DNA of 33,105 nt from an uncultured Pseudomonadota bacterium (lineage in GTDB: Bacteria > Desulfobacterota > Syntrophorhabdia > Syntrophorhabdales > Syntrophorhabdaceae): NCBI GenBank assembly GCA_937862865.1, contig CALMFJ010000090.1, forward strand, positions 1-33,105, given 5' to 3'. Position numbers and translations under genes: made by a program. The notes beneath the pieces were generated by a model that saw only the letters and a list, made by a program, of their open reading frames with translations, was not told the DNA's origin and ran no database searches. How positions within the stretch are numbered: position 1 is the stretch's first letter; each line of letters begins with the position of its first letter. Below are positions 7,916 through 15,190 of this stretch, in pieces.

Positions 7916-8953
7916 ATGCAGAAGACAAGGCATAACCTTGCTCCGCTGATGATCGTCATCGCGGCAATGGTGCTGACACTGGCGCCGTCATGGAGCACGG
8001 CCGGGGAACAGGAGTTCTTTGCCCTCGGAAATTACAACCTTGGATCGGGAAAAGCGATCAAGGATTGCGCCCTGGGCTTCAGGACATACGGGACCCTGAA
8101 CAGTGCGCGATCGAACGCGGTCCTGTTCCCGACATGGTACGGCGGGACATCTGCGGAACTCGAGGCCTTCATCGGGCCGGGAAAGATGCTCGACACCACC
8201 CGCTATTTCGTGATAGCGGTTGATTCGTTCGGCAACGGGGTATCGTCCTCACCCTCAAACAGTCCGGGCCAGAAAGGAAGGTCATTCCCTCAATTCACGA
8301 TCGAAGACATGGTCAGGGCCCAGCATCGCCTTGCGGCGGAAAAATACGGCATACAGCGCCTCCATGCCGTCATAGGCGTCTCGATGGGCGGCATGCAGGC
8401 ATTCCAATGGGCAGCCGCATACCCCGGCGCGGCCCGCAAGATCGTCGCCATAACCGGTACCCCGCGCCCTACCGCCTACGACCGTCTCTTTTTTCAGACA
8501 CTGCTTACCGCACTCGAAGGGAGCCGCACGCAGGAAGGCTGGGATGCCGTGTCCCTGGGCACCGTCGCAGGGCTCAACGCAATGGCATCCAATACCCCGG
8601 CGCGCTTCAACGCGCTCTGCAGCCGGGAGAACCTGGCATCACAGATAAACAGAGAACGCGATGGTCTCAAGAAAAAGGACCCTCTTGACCTCGCATGGCA
8701 GGTAAAGGCCCTGCTCAGGCACGACATATATGCCCTGCCCGGAGCACCGGCCAACCTTGCCCGCCTCGACCGTTCATCGATGCTGACCGTTATATCGAAA
8801 CAGGACGTCATGGTAAACCCGCAACCCGCGATGGAATTCGCAGCGTCAACCAGGACCGGGTCGGTCGTTTTCGACAGCGATTGCGGCCATTACATCTTCC
8901 AGTGCGAGTACGCAACGATCACGGCGCTGGTGTCGGAATTCCTGGATAAATAA
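7916..8953 (+). CDS. Exported alpha/beta hydrolase, MetX (homoserine acetyltransferase)-like
   Basis: 345 aa from ATG 7916, which has GGGGGAG upstream; an earlier in-frame start would spoil the signal peptide. Residues 1-30 form a signal peptide (hydrophobic 9-22, cleavage near STAG). The mature protein resembles the homoserine O-acetyltransferase branch of alpha/beta hydrolases: LGFRTYGTLN, VDSFGNGVSSSPSN, the nucleophile elbow GVSMGGMQ with Ser156, a late Asp in SKQDVMVNP and a His in DCGHYIFQ. True MetX is cytosolic, so the signal peptide makes a methionine role unlikely. It is better called a periplasmic hydrolase or acyltransferase of unknown substrate. A family C heptad array and a hairpin repeat follow its stop. 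Confidence 0.85.
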   Translation: MQKTRHNLAPLMIVIAAMVLTLAPSWSTAGEQEFFALGNYNLGSGKAIKDCALGFRTYGTLNSARSNAVLFPTWYGGTSAELEAFIGPGKMLDTTRYFVIAVDSFGNGVSSSPSNSPGQKGRSFPQFTIEDMVRAQHRLAAEKYGIQRLHAVIGVSMGGMQAFQWAAAYPGAARKIVAITGTPRPTAYDRLFFQTLLTALEGSRTQEGWDAVSLGTVAGLNAMASNTPARFNALCSRENLASQINRERDGLKKKDPLDLAWQVKALLRHDIYALPGAPANLARLDRSSMLTVISKQDVMVNPQPAMEFAASTRTGSVVFDSDCGHYIFQCEYATITALVSEFLDK

Positions 8954-8960
8954 ATTGAAT

Positions 8961-8988
8961 CCGTAAGGCGTCAGGCGTAAGTCGTGAA
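8961..8988. repeat. Family C heptad repeats, left arm
   Basis: Units CCGTAAG, GCGTCAG, GCGTAAG, TCGTGAA on the plus strand, 8 bases after the hydrolase stop. An opposite-orientation copy (GCGTAAG then GCGAAAG on the minus strand, 9047-9062) lies beyond a hairpin repeat. The gap between the two convergent genes is therefore a nested inverted structure. Confidence 0.8.
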
Positions 8989-9000
8989 AAAACCAAGAAA

Positions 9001-9034
9001 CCTTGGATCCCGGCGTCAAGCGCCGGAATGACGG
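9001..9034. repeat. Palindromic hairpin repeat, copy 1
   Basis: ATCCCGGCG (9007-9015), loop TCAAG, CGCCGGAAT (9021-9029), with flanks CCTTGG and GACGG. It is nearly identical to the copy at 27089-27122. One stem pair is changed on both sides (GGCG/CGCC here, GGTG/CACC there), a compensatory change. Confidence 0.8.
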
Positions 9035-9046
9035 ACACGGGATAGA

Positions 9047-9062
9047 AGCCTTTCGCCTTACG
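9047..9062. repeat. Family C heptad repeats, right arm containing a stop codon
   Basis: Read on the minus strand: GCGTAAG then GCGAAAG. The TAA of the first unit is the stop codon of the MEDS-PAS-PAS gene and its GCG is that protein's last alanine codon. Confidence 0.75.
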
Positions 9063-10425
9063 CTTTCTGTGATTTTTTCCCGATAACCATAATGGTCTGC
9101 CCTTCTGCCTGGTCGAGGACCATACCCGTCCAATCGATGGATATGGTCTTCCCGTCGGGGCCCGCAGTTTCAAGCCTTACGGGATCGAGGCTCTTTTTGC
9201 GCTCAAGGACCACATCCAGGAACTGGTTGAACAGGCGGGCACCTCTTTCATCGAACATTTCCTGCATCCGGCGGCCGATCAGGTCCCGCGGACGATCGAG
9301 GCCGAGCATTTCGTAGGCTGCCGCATTGGCAAATATGATACGGCCCTCGTTGAGGGTGAGGACCGCATCCGGAAGCATCTCGATCAGCTGGCGGTAACGT
9401 TTTTCGCTTTGCAGCAGCGCCTCCTCGACCCGCTTGCGGTCCGTGATATCGTCGACGATAGACACAACCTCCGCCATCTTCCCTTTTTCATTCTTCAACG
9501 GCGTGCTGTTGACGCTCACGATGACGGTCGATCCGTCTTTCTTGACCATTTCGTACTGCTTGTCATACGATGCCCCTTTCTTGATCACCTCTCTGACCGT
9601 CTGATGGACCCTGGGAAGATCATGCGGGTGAAAAAGGGCGGCGATGGGTTTTCCGATGATCTCGTCCTTCTCGTATCCGAGAACGTCCCTGATCTTCGCA
9701 TTGCAGTCGACAATGGTCCCTTTTTTATCAATGGTCGCTATCAGGTTGGCCACCGATTCGAAGATGGAAAGATAATTGTGCTCGCTTGCCCTGAGAGCTT
9801 CGCCTCCGCGCCTGAGCATCTCTTTCAGCTTTTTGTGGTCCTTGATAAGTTCAAGAAGGTGCTCGGCGTTGAGGGTTTTTATTTCCTCATTTGGCATTAT
9901 TGATGGATCGGGGAACAAGAAATTTTCGTATATTTCATCTCCGATAATAAGGGACGGGAAGACGGCAAGAACATGAAAAAGGGCCTCAGGAGAGATCCTT
10001 GCGATGCAATACATAAATACGGCAACAGAGCGTTCACTGACGACAGGGCCGAGATCGTTCGAAATGTGCGAAAACCATCTCTTACCGATCTTCCTCAAGC
10101 TCTCCGTATCGTCGACGGCGACACGAACGATCTCGGAAGCGCCTTCGGGCCCGCATACACCCTTGAAAACCCCGCCGACCGTCTGCCCTTCCCTGCTCGC
10201 CAGGAACAGCCTTCCTGTCTTCCGCGCTTCTTCTATGTCTATGCCATTCTCACGGAGCAAGCCGACGAAAGTGTGATCGTTATGATCCGTATCGACATAA
10301 AGATTCTTTTCGTTCCTGTCGAATCCCTGCTTGAAGTATGAATACAAAAAGAGGTCGGCTTCCTCTTTTTTTGCATAAAGGTAGCAGTAATTTTCTCCGG
10401 GTTTTAATAACCGTAATTTCGGCAT
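9058..10425 (-). CDS. MEDS domain and two PAS domains, sensor without output domain
   Basis: 455-aa cytosolic protein. Residues 8-172 match the MEDS (methanogen/methylotroph DcmR sensory) domain pattern: GENYCYLYAKKEEADLFLYSYFKQGF, then DTDH, GRLFLAS, SHISNDLG and FMYCIARI. A coiled linker (about 180-212) follows. PAS 1 (214-331) has FESVANLIATIDKKGTIVDCNA and ends in VDDITDRKRVEEAL. PAS 2 (341-452) has LPDAVLTLNEGRIIFANAAA. After PAS 2 there is no histidine kinase, GGDEF, EAL or helix-turn-helix module; the chain stops at GKKSQKA with a stop codon inside a family C heptad. It may be a complete sensor acting on a partner, or a receptor cut short by the repeat. The start has AAGG upstream. Confidence 0.88.
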   Translation of the reverse strand: MPKLRLLKPGENYCYLYAKKEEADLFLYSYFKQGFDRNEKNLYVDTDHNDHTFVGLLRENGIDIEEARKTGRLFLASREGQTVGGVFKGVCGPEGASEIVRVAVDDTESLRKIGKRWFSHISNDLGPVVSERSVAVFMYCIARISPEALFHVLAVFPSLIIGDEIYENFLFPDPSIMPNEEIKTLNAEHLLELIKDHKKLKEMLRRGGEALRASEHNYLSIFESVANLIATIDKKGTIVDCNAKIRDVLGYEKDEIIGKPIAALFHPHDLPRVHQTVREVIKKGASYDKQYEMVKKDGSTVIVSVNSTPLKNEKGKMAEVVSIVDDITDRKRVEEALLQSEKRYRQLIEMLPDAVLTLNEGRIIFANAAAYEMLGLDRPRDLIGRRMQEMFDERGARLFNQFLDVVLERKKSLDPVRLETAGPDGKTISIDWTGMVLDQAEGQTIMVIGKKSQKA

Positions 10426-10468
10426 CGGGTTACCTTAGCTCACAGTAATCACCGCATTCTGCTTACAT

Positions 10469-10495
10469 ATTATACACTTTTTAGCACATTGTGAG
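10469..10495 (-). promoter_or_regulatory. Candidate -10 element and small palindrome upstream of the MEDS-PAS gene
   Basis: On the minus strand TATAAT (10469-10474) lies about 45 bases before the start codon. No convincing -35 is present. A short perfect palindrome, CACAATGTG, lies just upstream at the -35 position and could be an operator for an activator or repressor. The operator idea is inference. Confidence 0.35.
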
Positions 10496-10549
10496 TTTTT
10501 TTTCTTAAAAATTGGCGCACTAGGGCCTGGAATGAAACCATTACATAAA

Positions 10550-10630
10550 GCGTAGGTTGTAAGTGGAATGCCGTAAAACGTAAATCGGAGATCTTTTAAC
10601 TTCTTGCGTTTTAAGTTTTACGAGATTTAC
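10550..10630. repeat. Family C heptad repeats, degenerate inverted pair
   Basis: Left arm on the plus strand: GCGTAGG, TTGTAAG, TGGAATG, CCGTAAA, ACGTAAA, TCGGAGA (10550-10591). The right arm, read on the minus strand, has TCGTAAA, ACTTAAA, ACGCAAG. The arms face each other and the stop codon of the zinc-ribbon gene (TAA at 10627-10629, context CGGTAAA) lies at the outer edge of the right arm. Otherwise the gap 10426-10626 shows only the promoter elements of the MEDS-PAS gene. Confidence 0.65.
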
Positions 10631-11034
10631 CGGAGCATCCAGTGGACAGATGCAGCACAGATGATGGCGAGCGCCGCAAGAACAGTGAGGATCGTCGGCC
10701 ATTCCCACCGGCCCATCTTCACTATTTCGTGCCAATCACAATGCGTGCAGTAAAAGACCTTCCGGCCCGCATATTTGAGCACCCAATCCAGGGGACGGGC
10801 CCTGTAACTCCTCTTCACTTCGTGCCCGCATTCAGGACATTTCAGAGACGTGAGCGCCTGCCTCAAATAGAGCGGGCCCATGTCCGAGACGGACCGGGTT
10901 GCATCGTACTGCATCAGGTCCCTGTATTGGGTGTGGTCGGCGATAAAATCGATATCCTTGAGCCCTCTGTGCCTTTCATCAACAGAGATGCGGAGACTGC
11001 CTTTTGTGATTTTCGAGATTGCCTGCTGACCCAT
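10627..11034 (-). CDS. Zinc-ribbon protein with C-terminal membrane anchor
   Basis: 135 aa from ATG 11034, chosen over GTG 11040 because GGGGGG overlaps the GTG and is spaced properly for the ATG. The N-terminal 60 residues are polar. Two CxxC pairs (CPECG and CTHCD, about 30 residues apart) form a probable zinc ribbon. A single hydrophobic helix near the C-terminus (WPTILTVLAALAIICAASV) anchors it to the inner membrane with the ribbon probably cytoplasmic. I do not recognise a named family. It lies 74 bases downstream of tRNA-Leu on the same strand. Confidence 0.7.
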   Translation of the reverse strand: MGQQAISKITKGSLRISVDERHRGLKDIDFIADHTQYRDLMQYDATRSVSDMGPLYLRQALTSLKCPECGHEVKRSYRARPLDWVLKYAGRKVFYCTHCDWHEIVKMGRWEWPTILTVLAALAIICAASVHWMLR

Positions 11035-11107
11035 GAACACCCCCCGATGTTCAAGAAATATTCATGCGGTGCAACGACCGCCAGATACTGATAAAAGCTT
11101 TATATAA

Positions 11108-11189
11108 TGCCGAAGGCGGGATTTGAACCCGCACGAGTCTCCCCGCCACCCCCTCAAGATGGTGTGTCTGCCAATTCCACCACTTCGGC
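11108..11189 (-). tRNA. tRNA-Leu (GAG)
   Basis: Class II cloverleaf on the minus strand. The acceptor GCCGAAG pairs with CTTCGGC and the discriminator is A. The anticodon stem CCATC/GGTGG encloses TTGAGGG, giving anticodon GAG. A long variable arm and T-loop GGTTCAAATCC follow. CCA is not encoded. It starts 8 bases after the secG stop and is probably processed from the gap-pgk-tpiA-secG transcript. Confidence 0.95.
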
Positions 11190-11197
11190 ATTGTTGA

Positions 11198-11518
11198 TCA
11201 TTTCGTTCCCTGCTGGGGAGCTGCCGGTTGAGCCGGCACAGGTGCACTCTGCTCGGTCTGAGCGGGCACGGCCCTTACAGTGCTCCCTTTATGACTGTAT
11301 GTATACGCAAGAACCAGGCTTGTCACCATAAAAACAACGGCCCCTATCGTCGTCAATTTCGTCATGAACCCGGACGATCCGGAACTGCCGAAAAGCGTCT
11401 GGCTCGAGCCTCCGCCGAACGCGGCGCCGATGTCCGACCCGCGGCCGGTCTGCAGCAATACGATCAGAATGAGACCGATCGCCATAATGACGTGAATTAT
11501 CCCGATTACTATTGTCAT
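11198..11518 (-). CDS. secG: Preprotein translocase subunit SecG
   Basis: Small inner-membrane subunit of SecYEG. 106 aa with two hydrophobic helices (about 2-21 and 52-71) separated by the conserved loop LLQTGRGSDIGAAFGGGSSQTLFGSSGSSGF. The C-terminal tail is rich in Pro, Ala and Gln. Its ATG overlaps the tpiA stop by ATGA, so translation is coupled to the glycolytic genes. The tpiA-secG-tRNA-Leu order is common in proteobacteria. Confidence 0.95.
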   Translation of the reverse strand: MTIVIGIIHVIMAIGLILIVLLQTGRGSDIGAAFGGGSSQTLFGSSGSSGFMTKLTTIGAVVFMVTSLVLAYTYSHKGSTVRAVPAQTEQSAPVPAQPAAPQQGTK

Positions 11519-12276
11519 GTATTTCTCTCCAATGCGCGGCTTATTATACCAAGAAAGTTCCCGGATTTCAAGGATGCACCGCCAACAAGTGCACCATTTA
11601 TATCTTTCATGGCAATTAATTCGCCGAAATTATCTGCCGTGACGGAGCCGCCGTAGAGAATTCTCGTCTCCACAGCGGGGCTGCCGTAAACATCGGAGAG
11701 AATATTTCTAATAAATTCATGTACTTCTTCAGCTTCTACGGGTGTGGCATTTTTCCCCGTGCCAATCGCCCAGACGGGTTCATATGCAATGGTGACATGC
11801 GCAAGGTCGTTTATGCCGGCAAGGGCTTTTTTCACCTGGATGCCGACAACGAACTCCGTTATCCCCGCTTCACGCTCCTCGTCCGTCTCCCCGACACAGA
11901 TTATGGGTTTCAGGCCGGCGGCGAGGCATTTCTTCACCTTCAGGTTTACGTTCCCGTCCGTTTCGTGAAAATATTTCCGCCTCTCCGAATGCCCTATGAT
12001 CGCATATGTGCAGCCCGCGTCCCTGAGCATGGCCGCAGATATCTCGCCCGTATAGGCCCCCTTGTCCTCAAAAAAGATATTCTGGGAGGCAAGAGTAACG
12101 GGACTTCCTTTTATGACGTCGTAGACGCTCCTGAGGACGGTAAAAGACGGCGCGAGGACCACCTCTCCTCTTCCCGCTATATCCGGCAGGCCGGCAATTA
12201 TCTCTTGCGCGAGCGCCACCCCTTCCGCCGCGGTATTGTTCATCTTCCAGTTCCCGGCTACCATCCACGTCGTCAT
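11515..12276 (-). CDS. tpiA: Triosephosphate isomerase
   Basis: Interconverts dihydroxyacetone phosphate and glyceraldehyde 3-phosphate. 253 aa from ATG 12276. It has AGNWKMN with catalytic Lys11, IIGHSERR with electrophile His96, AYEPVWAIGTG with catalytic Glu166, and YGGSV for phosphate binding. The frame opens 21 codons further upstream inside pgk, but GGAGGG directly before 12276 and the family N-terminus (TTWMVAGNWKMN) fix the start. One base separates it from the pgk stop; it overlaps secG by four bases. Confidence 0.97.
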   Translation of the reverse strand: MTTWMVAGNWKMNNTAAEGVALAQEIIAGLPDIAGRGEVVLAPSFTVLRSVYDVIKGSPVTLASQNIFFEDKGAYTGEISAAMLRDAGCTYAIIGHSERRKYFHETDGNVNLKVKKCLAAGLKPIICVGETDEEREAGITEFVVGIQVKKALAGINDLAHVTIAYEPVWAIGTGKNATPVEAEEVHEFIRNILSDVYGSPAVETRILYGGSVTADNFGELIAMKDINGALVGGASLKSGNFLGIISRALERNT

Positions 12277-12277
12277 T

Positions 12278-13465
12278 TTACCCTCCACAGCGCTCAAGCG
12301 CATCGACGGCGGGCATCGTTTTGCCTTCGAGCAGTTCAAGGAAGGCCCCGCCTCCGGTGGAAATGTACGAAATCTTATCGCTCACGCCTGCCTTGTGCAC
12401 GGCCGAATCCGTATCGCCTCCGCCAATGATGGAAAGCGCCCCGGATGCGGCGACATCCCGCGCCAGCCCGAAGGTCCCCTTGCTGAAAGGCTCGAGCTCA
12501 AACATGCCCATCGGGCCGTTCCAGACGATCGTCTTCGCCTCCCTGACCGCGTCGCCGAAGATCTTTTGCGTGGCGGGCCCTATGTCAAGGCCCATCCAAT
12601 CGGCTGGTATGCTGTCAACGGAGCATGTATTGACGCTGGCGCCGGCCTCGGCTTTATCCGCGACCACGCAATCGACGGGCAGAAGTATCCTGACATTCTT
12701 CGATCCCGCTTTCTCCATGATGCTTTTTGCCTTGTCGAGCATGTCGGGCTCGCAGATCGACCTGCCGATCTCCTTGCCCATAGCCCTCAGGAATGTGAAC
12801 GCCATGCCGCCGCCGATTATCAGCATATTGACCGTATCGACGAGGTTCTCGAGGACACCGATCTTGTCGGAGACCTTGGCGCCGCCGATAATGGCGGCCA
12901 GCGGTCTTTGCGGGTCTTTCATGGCCCTGTTGAAATAATCGATCTCGTCCTTGAGGAGAAAACCTGCGGCGCAGGCCTTGACGGCTTCCGTGATCGCCGA
13001 ATTGGATGCGGCCTTCCTGTGGGCGACCGCAAAGGCGTCATCGATATAGACATCCGCCAGCCCGGCAAGCTGCCGGGCAAAATCCGGGTCGTTCTTTTCG
13101 TCGCCTATGTGGAACCTCAAATTCTCAAGCAGGATGACATCGCCCGGCTTCATCGCGTCAACGGCCTTCTGCGCCTTCTCACCGACACAGTCATCGACGA
13201 ACGGGACCTCTTTTCCCAGGAGCCCCGAGAGGATCGCGGCGCACGGCTTGAGGGTCAGTTTGTCGACCCTCTGCCCCTTCGGGCGGCCCATATGGGAAAT
13301 AAGGACCAGCTTCGCACCTTTCTCCATGCAATATCTGATGGTGCGAAGGTGGGCCTTGATCCTCGTCGTATCCGTGACATTGCCGCCCGCGTCGACGGGT
13401 ACGTTAAAATCAACACGCATCAACACTCTCTTTCCCGAGATATCAACTTGATCGATCGAATTCAT
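12278..13465 (-). CDS. pgk: Phosphoglycerate kinase
   Basis: Transfers phosphate from 1,3-bisphosphoglycerate to ADP. 395 aa, standard length. Motifs are KRVLMRVDFNVP (about 12-23), DTTRIKAHLRTI, SHMGRPKG (about 57-64), ENLRFHIGDEKND, GGAKVSDKIGVLENL and the C-terminal nucleotide/hinge loop IGGGDTDSAVHKAG. GGAG precedes the ATG. It is second in gap-pgk-tpiA, which encodes three consecutive steps around glyceraldehyde 3-phosphate. Confidence 0.98.
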   Translation of the reverse strand: MNSIDQVDISGKRVLMRVDFNVPVDAGGNVTDTTRIKAHLRTIRYCMEKGAKLVLISHMGRPKGQRVDKLTLKPCAAILSGLLGKEVPFVDDCVGEKAQKAVDAMKPGDVILLENLRFHIGDEKNDPDFARQLAGLADVYIDDAFAVAHRKAASNSAITEAVKACAAGFLLKDEIDYFNRAMKDPQRPLAAIIGGAKVSDKIGVLENLVDTVNMLIIGGGMAFTFLRAMGKEIGRSICEPDMLDKAKSIMEKAGSKNVRILLPVDCVVADKAEAGASVNTCSVDSIPADWMGLDIGPATQKIFGDAVREAKTIVWNGPMGMFELEPFSKGTFGLARDVAASGALSIIGGGDTDSAVHKAGVSDKISYISTGGGAFLELLEGKTMPAVDALERCGG

Positions 13466-13493
13466 AGCGTCAGCTCCTTCCTGTACGAGTGTG

Positions 13494-14492
13494 TCATTTC
13501 ATTACGAACGAGAGAAGATCGAACATGCGGTTGGAAAAACCCCATTCGTTGTCGTACCAGGAAAGCACCTTTATCATGTTCCCGCCTATCACGGTCGTGT
13601 TTTCCATGTCCACGATGGACGAATGGGTATTGCCGTTAAAATCCTTCGAGACAAGAGGCTCGTCACAGCAGGCGAGGATGCCCTTCATGGGCCCGTCTGC
13701 ATATTCCCTGAACTTCTTGTTTATATCTTCCTTGCTGGCCTTTGTCGAAAGCGTCGCGACGAAGTCAACGAGCGACACGTTGGGTGTCGGGACGCGTATC
13801 GCAAGACCGTCCAGTTTCCCTTTCATTTCCGGGATGACCTCTGCAATTGCCCGTGCAGCACCCGTCGTCGTCGGGATCATCGACAGTGCGGCGGCGCGCG
13901 CCCTGCGAAGGTCTTTATGGGGCTCGTCGAGGACGACCTGGTCGTTCGTGAACGAGTGTATGGTCGTCATCAGGCCGTATTCAATGCCGAACTCCTTCTG
14001 GAGTATCTTGACAACCGGAGCAAGGCAATTGGTCGTGCACGACCCCATCGAGATGACATGATGCTTCGTTTTATCGTAGACCTCTTCGTTGACACCGAGA
14101 ACGAACGTTACGTCGGGCCCTTTTGCCGGTGCCGATATAATGACCTTTTTCGCTCCCGCCTTGAGGTGCCGCTCGGCGCCTGCACGATCGGTGAATTTCC
14201 CGGTGCTCTCAAGGACAACGTCGATGCCGAGGTCCTTCCAAGGGAGGGACTCCGGCTCTTTCATCGCATACGCCTTGATCTCTTTGCCGTCAATGACGAT
14301 AGAGTTGTCGGTATACCTGACTTCATTTTGCATGATTCCATGGACTGAATCATATTTCAGCAAATGAGCGAGGGTTTTGGGGTCCGTAAGATCATTCACA
14401 GCCACGAATTCAACATCTTTTTTATTAAACCCGGCCCGCAGGACAAGTCTGCCGATCCTTCCAAAACCGTTGATTGCGATCTTTACGGACAT
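13494..14492 (-). CDS. gap: Glyceraldehyde-3-phosphate dehydrogenase, type I, NAD-dependent
   Basis: Oxidises glyceraldehyde 3-phosphate to 1,3-bisphosphoglycerate. 332 aa. The Rossmann start is INGFGRIGRL, with Asp34 in VAVNDL, which favours NAD over NADP. The active site is SCTTNCLAP with Cys152, and His179 in MTTIHSF is the general base. PTTTGAARAIAEVIPE and WYDNEWGFSNRM near the end are typical. GGGGAGG is spaced 6 bases before the ATG and a near-consensus promoter lies upstream, so it heads the glycolytic operon. Confidence 0.98.
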   Translation of the reverse strand: MSVKIAINGFGRIGRLVLRAGFNKKDVEFVAVNDLTDPKTLAHLLKYDSVHGIMQNEVRYTDNSIVIDGKEIKAYAMKEPESLPWKDLGIDVVLESTGKFTDRAGAERHLKAGAKKVIISAPAKGPDVTFVLGVNEEVYDKTKHHVISMGSCTTNCLAPVVKILQKEFGIEYGLMTTIHSFTNDQVVLDEPHKDLRRARAAALSMIPTTTGAARAIAEVIPEMKGKLDGLAIRVPTPNVSLVDFVATLSTKASKEDINKKFREYADGPMKGILACCDEPLVSKDFNGNTHSSIVDMENTTVIGGNMIKVLSWYDNEWGFSNRMFDLLSFVMK

Positions 14493-14519
14493 AAACGACC
14501 TCCCCTTCTTTTTTTATCA

Positions 14520-14548
14520 ATAGTAATCAAAAGGGACTATCATGTCAA
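14520..14548 (-). promoter_or_regulatory. Sigma70 promoter of gap-pgk-tpiA-secG
   Basis: On the minus strand TTGACA (14543-14548), 17 bases, TACTAT (14520-14525). The leader to the gap ATG at 14492 is about 20 bases and contains GGGGAGG. Confidence 0.7.
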
Positions 14549-14559
14549 CTCATTAAAAT

Positions 14560-14627
14560 AGGCTATGGGCTATGGGCTATGGGCTATGGGGAAAGATGGA
14601 AAGATCAGGCGATGGGCGATGGGCTAT
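14560..14627. repeat. Family B heptad repeats, two blocks, entering the end of pgsA
   Basis: AGGCTAT, GGGCTAT, GGGCTAT, GGGCTAT, GGGGAAA (14560-14594) and, out of register, AGGCGAT, GGGCGAT, GGGCTAT (14607-14627). The pgsA stop codon TAG (14624-14626 on the minus strand) is part of the last unit (GGGCTAT, ATAGCCC on the minus strand). The array separates pgsA from the gap promoter. Confidence 0.85.
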
Positions 14628-15190
14628 TGCCTTATCTTTTTCAGCGTTTTGATTCCGCCGATCACGTAGTGGGTTCCGGAGATGATGGTTGCGAGGGTGG
14701 TTGCTATGAAAAATACCGCAGCGTACTGGCGGGGCGCAGCGCCGTCCGTGGACCATGCCCAGAGGACGTATACGATGGTGACGATCTGCAGGGCCGTCGT
14801 TATCTTGCCGAAGATCGTCGGCCTCGGTCTTACGTTGCTGACATACCGGCGGAGGACCAGGAACCCGCCGGCGATGACGATGTCCCTGCCGAGGACGAGC
14901 GCCGTGAGCCACAGCGGGATGACGTCGACGATGTAGAGCATCACGAATGCGGCGACGAGCATGGTCTTGTCGGCGATGGGGTCAAGGTATGCCCCCAGCT
15001 CCGTCTTCCAGTCCATGACCCGCGCGATGAAGCCGTCGAGCAGGTCGCTTATCCCCTGGATGATAAAAAGGTACAGGGCGAGGCGCATCCTGCCCTGGTA
15101 AACGGCATAAACAAAATAGAACGTGATGAAAAAACGGAGTATGGAAATTGTATTCGGGAGATTTATGGCCTGCGCGGGGTTATCTCTCAT
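14624..15190 (-). CDS. pgsA: CDP-diacylglycerol--glycerol-3-phosphate 3-phosphatidyltransferase
   Basis: Inner-membrane enzyme of phosphatidylglycerol synthesis. 188 aa with about five hydrophobic segments. The CDP-alcohol phosphatidyltransferase motif DG(x2)AR(x8)G(x3)D(x3)D is complete: DGFIAR, then G, then DPIAD at about 52-74. INLPNTISILR at the N-terminus is typical of PgsA. Its start overlaps the end of dnaB by 11 bases. The stop codon lies inside a family B heptad unit, so the C-terminus may have been set by repeat insertion. Confidence 0.93.
   Translation of the reverse strand: MRDNPAQAINLPNTISILRFFITFYFVYAVYQGRMRLALYLFIIQGISDLLDGFIARVMDWKTELGAYLDPIADKTMLVAAFVMLYIVDVIPLWLTALVLGRDIVIAGGFLVLRRYVSNVRPRPTIFGKITTALQIVTIVYVLWAWSTDGAAPRQYAAVFFIATTLATIISGTHYVIGGIKTLKKIRQ

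Noticed and set aside
7916-8953. Genuine homoserine O-acetyltransferase (metX)
   Set aside because: The clear signal peptide implies export, which does not fit methionine synthesis; no other met gene is present.
12236-13639. 467-codon plus-strand frame opposite pgk, and a 365-codon one opposite tgt (18295-19392)
   Set aside because: Both are antisense shadows caused by codon bias, rich in Arg and His and without motifs.
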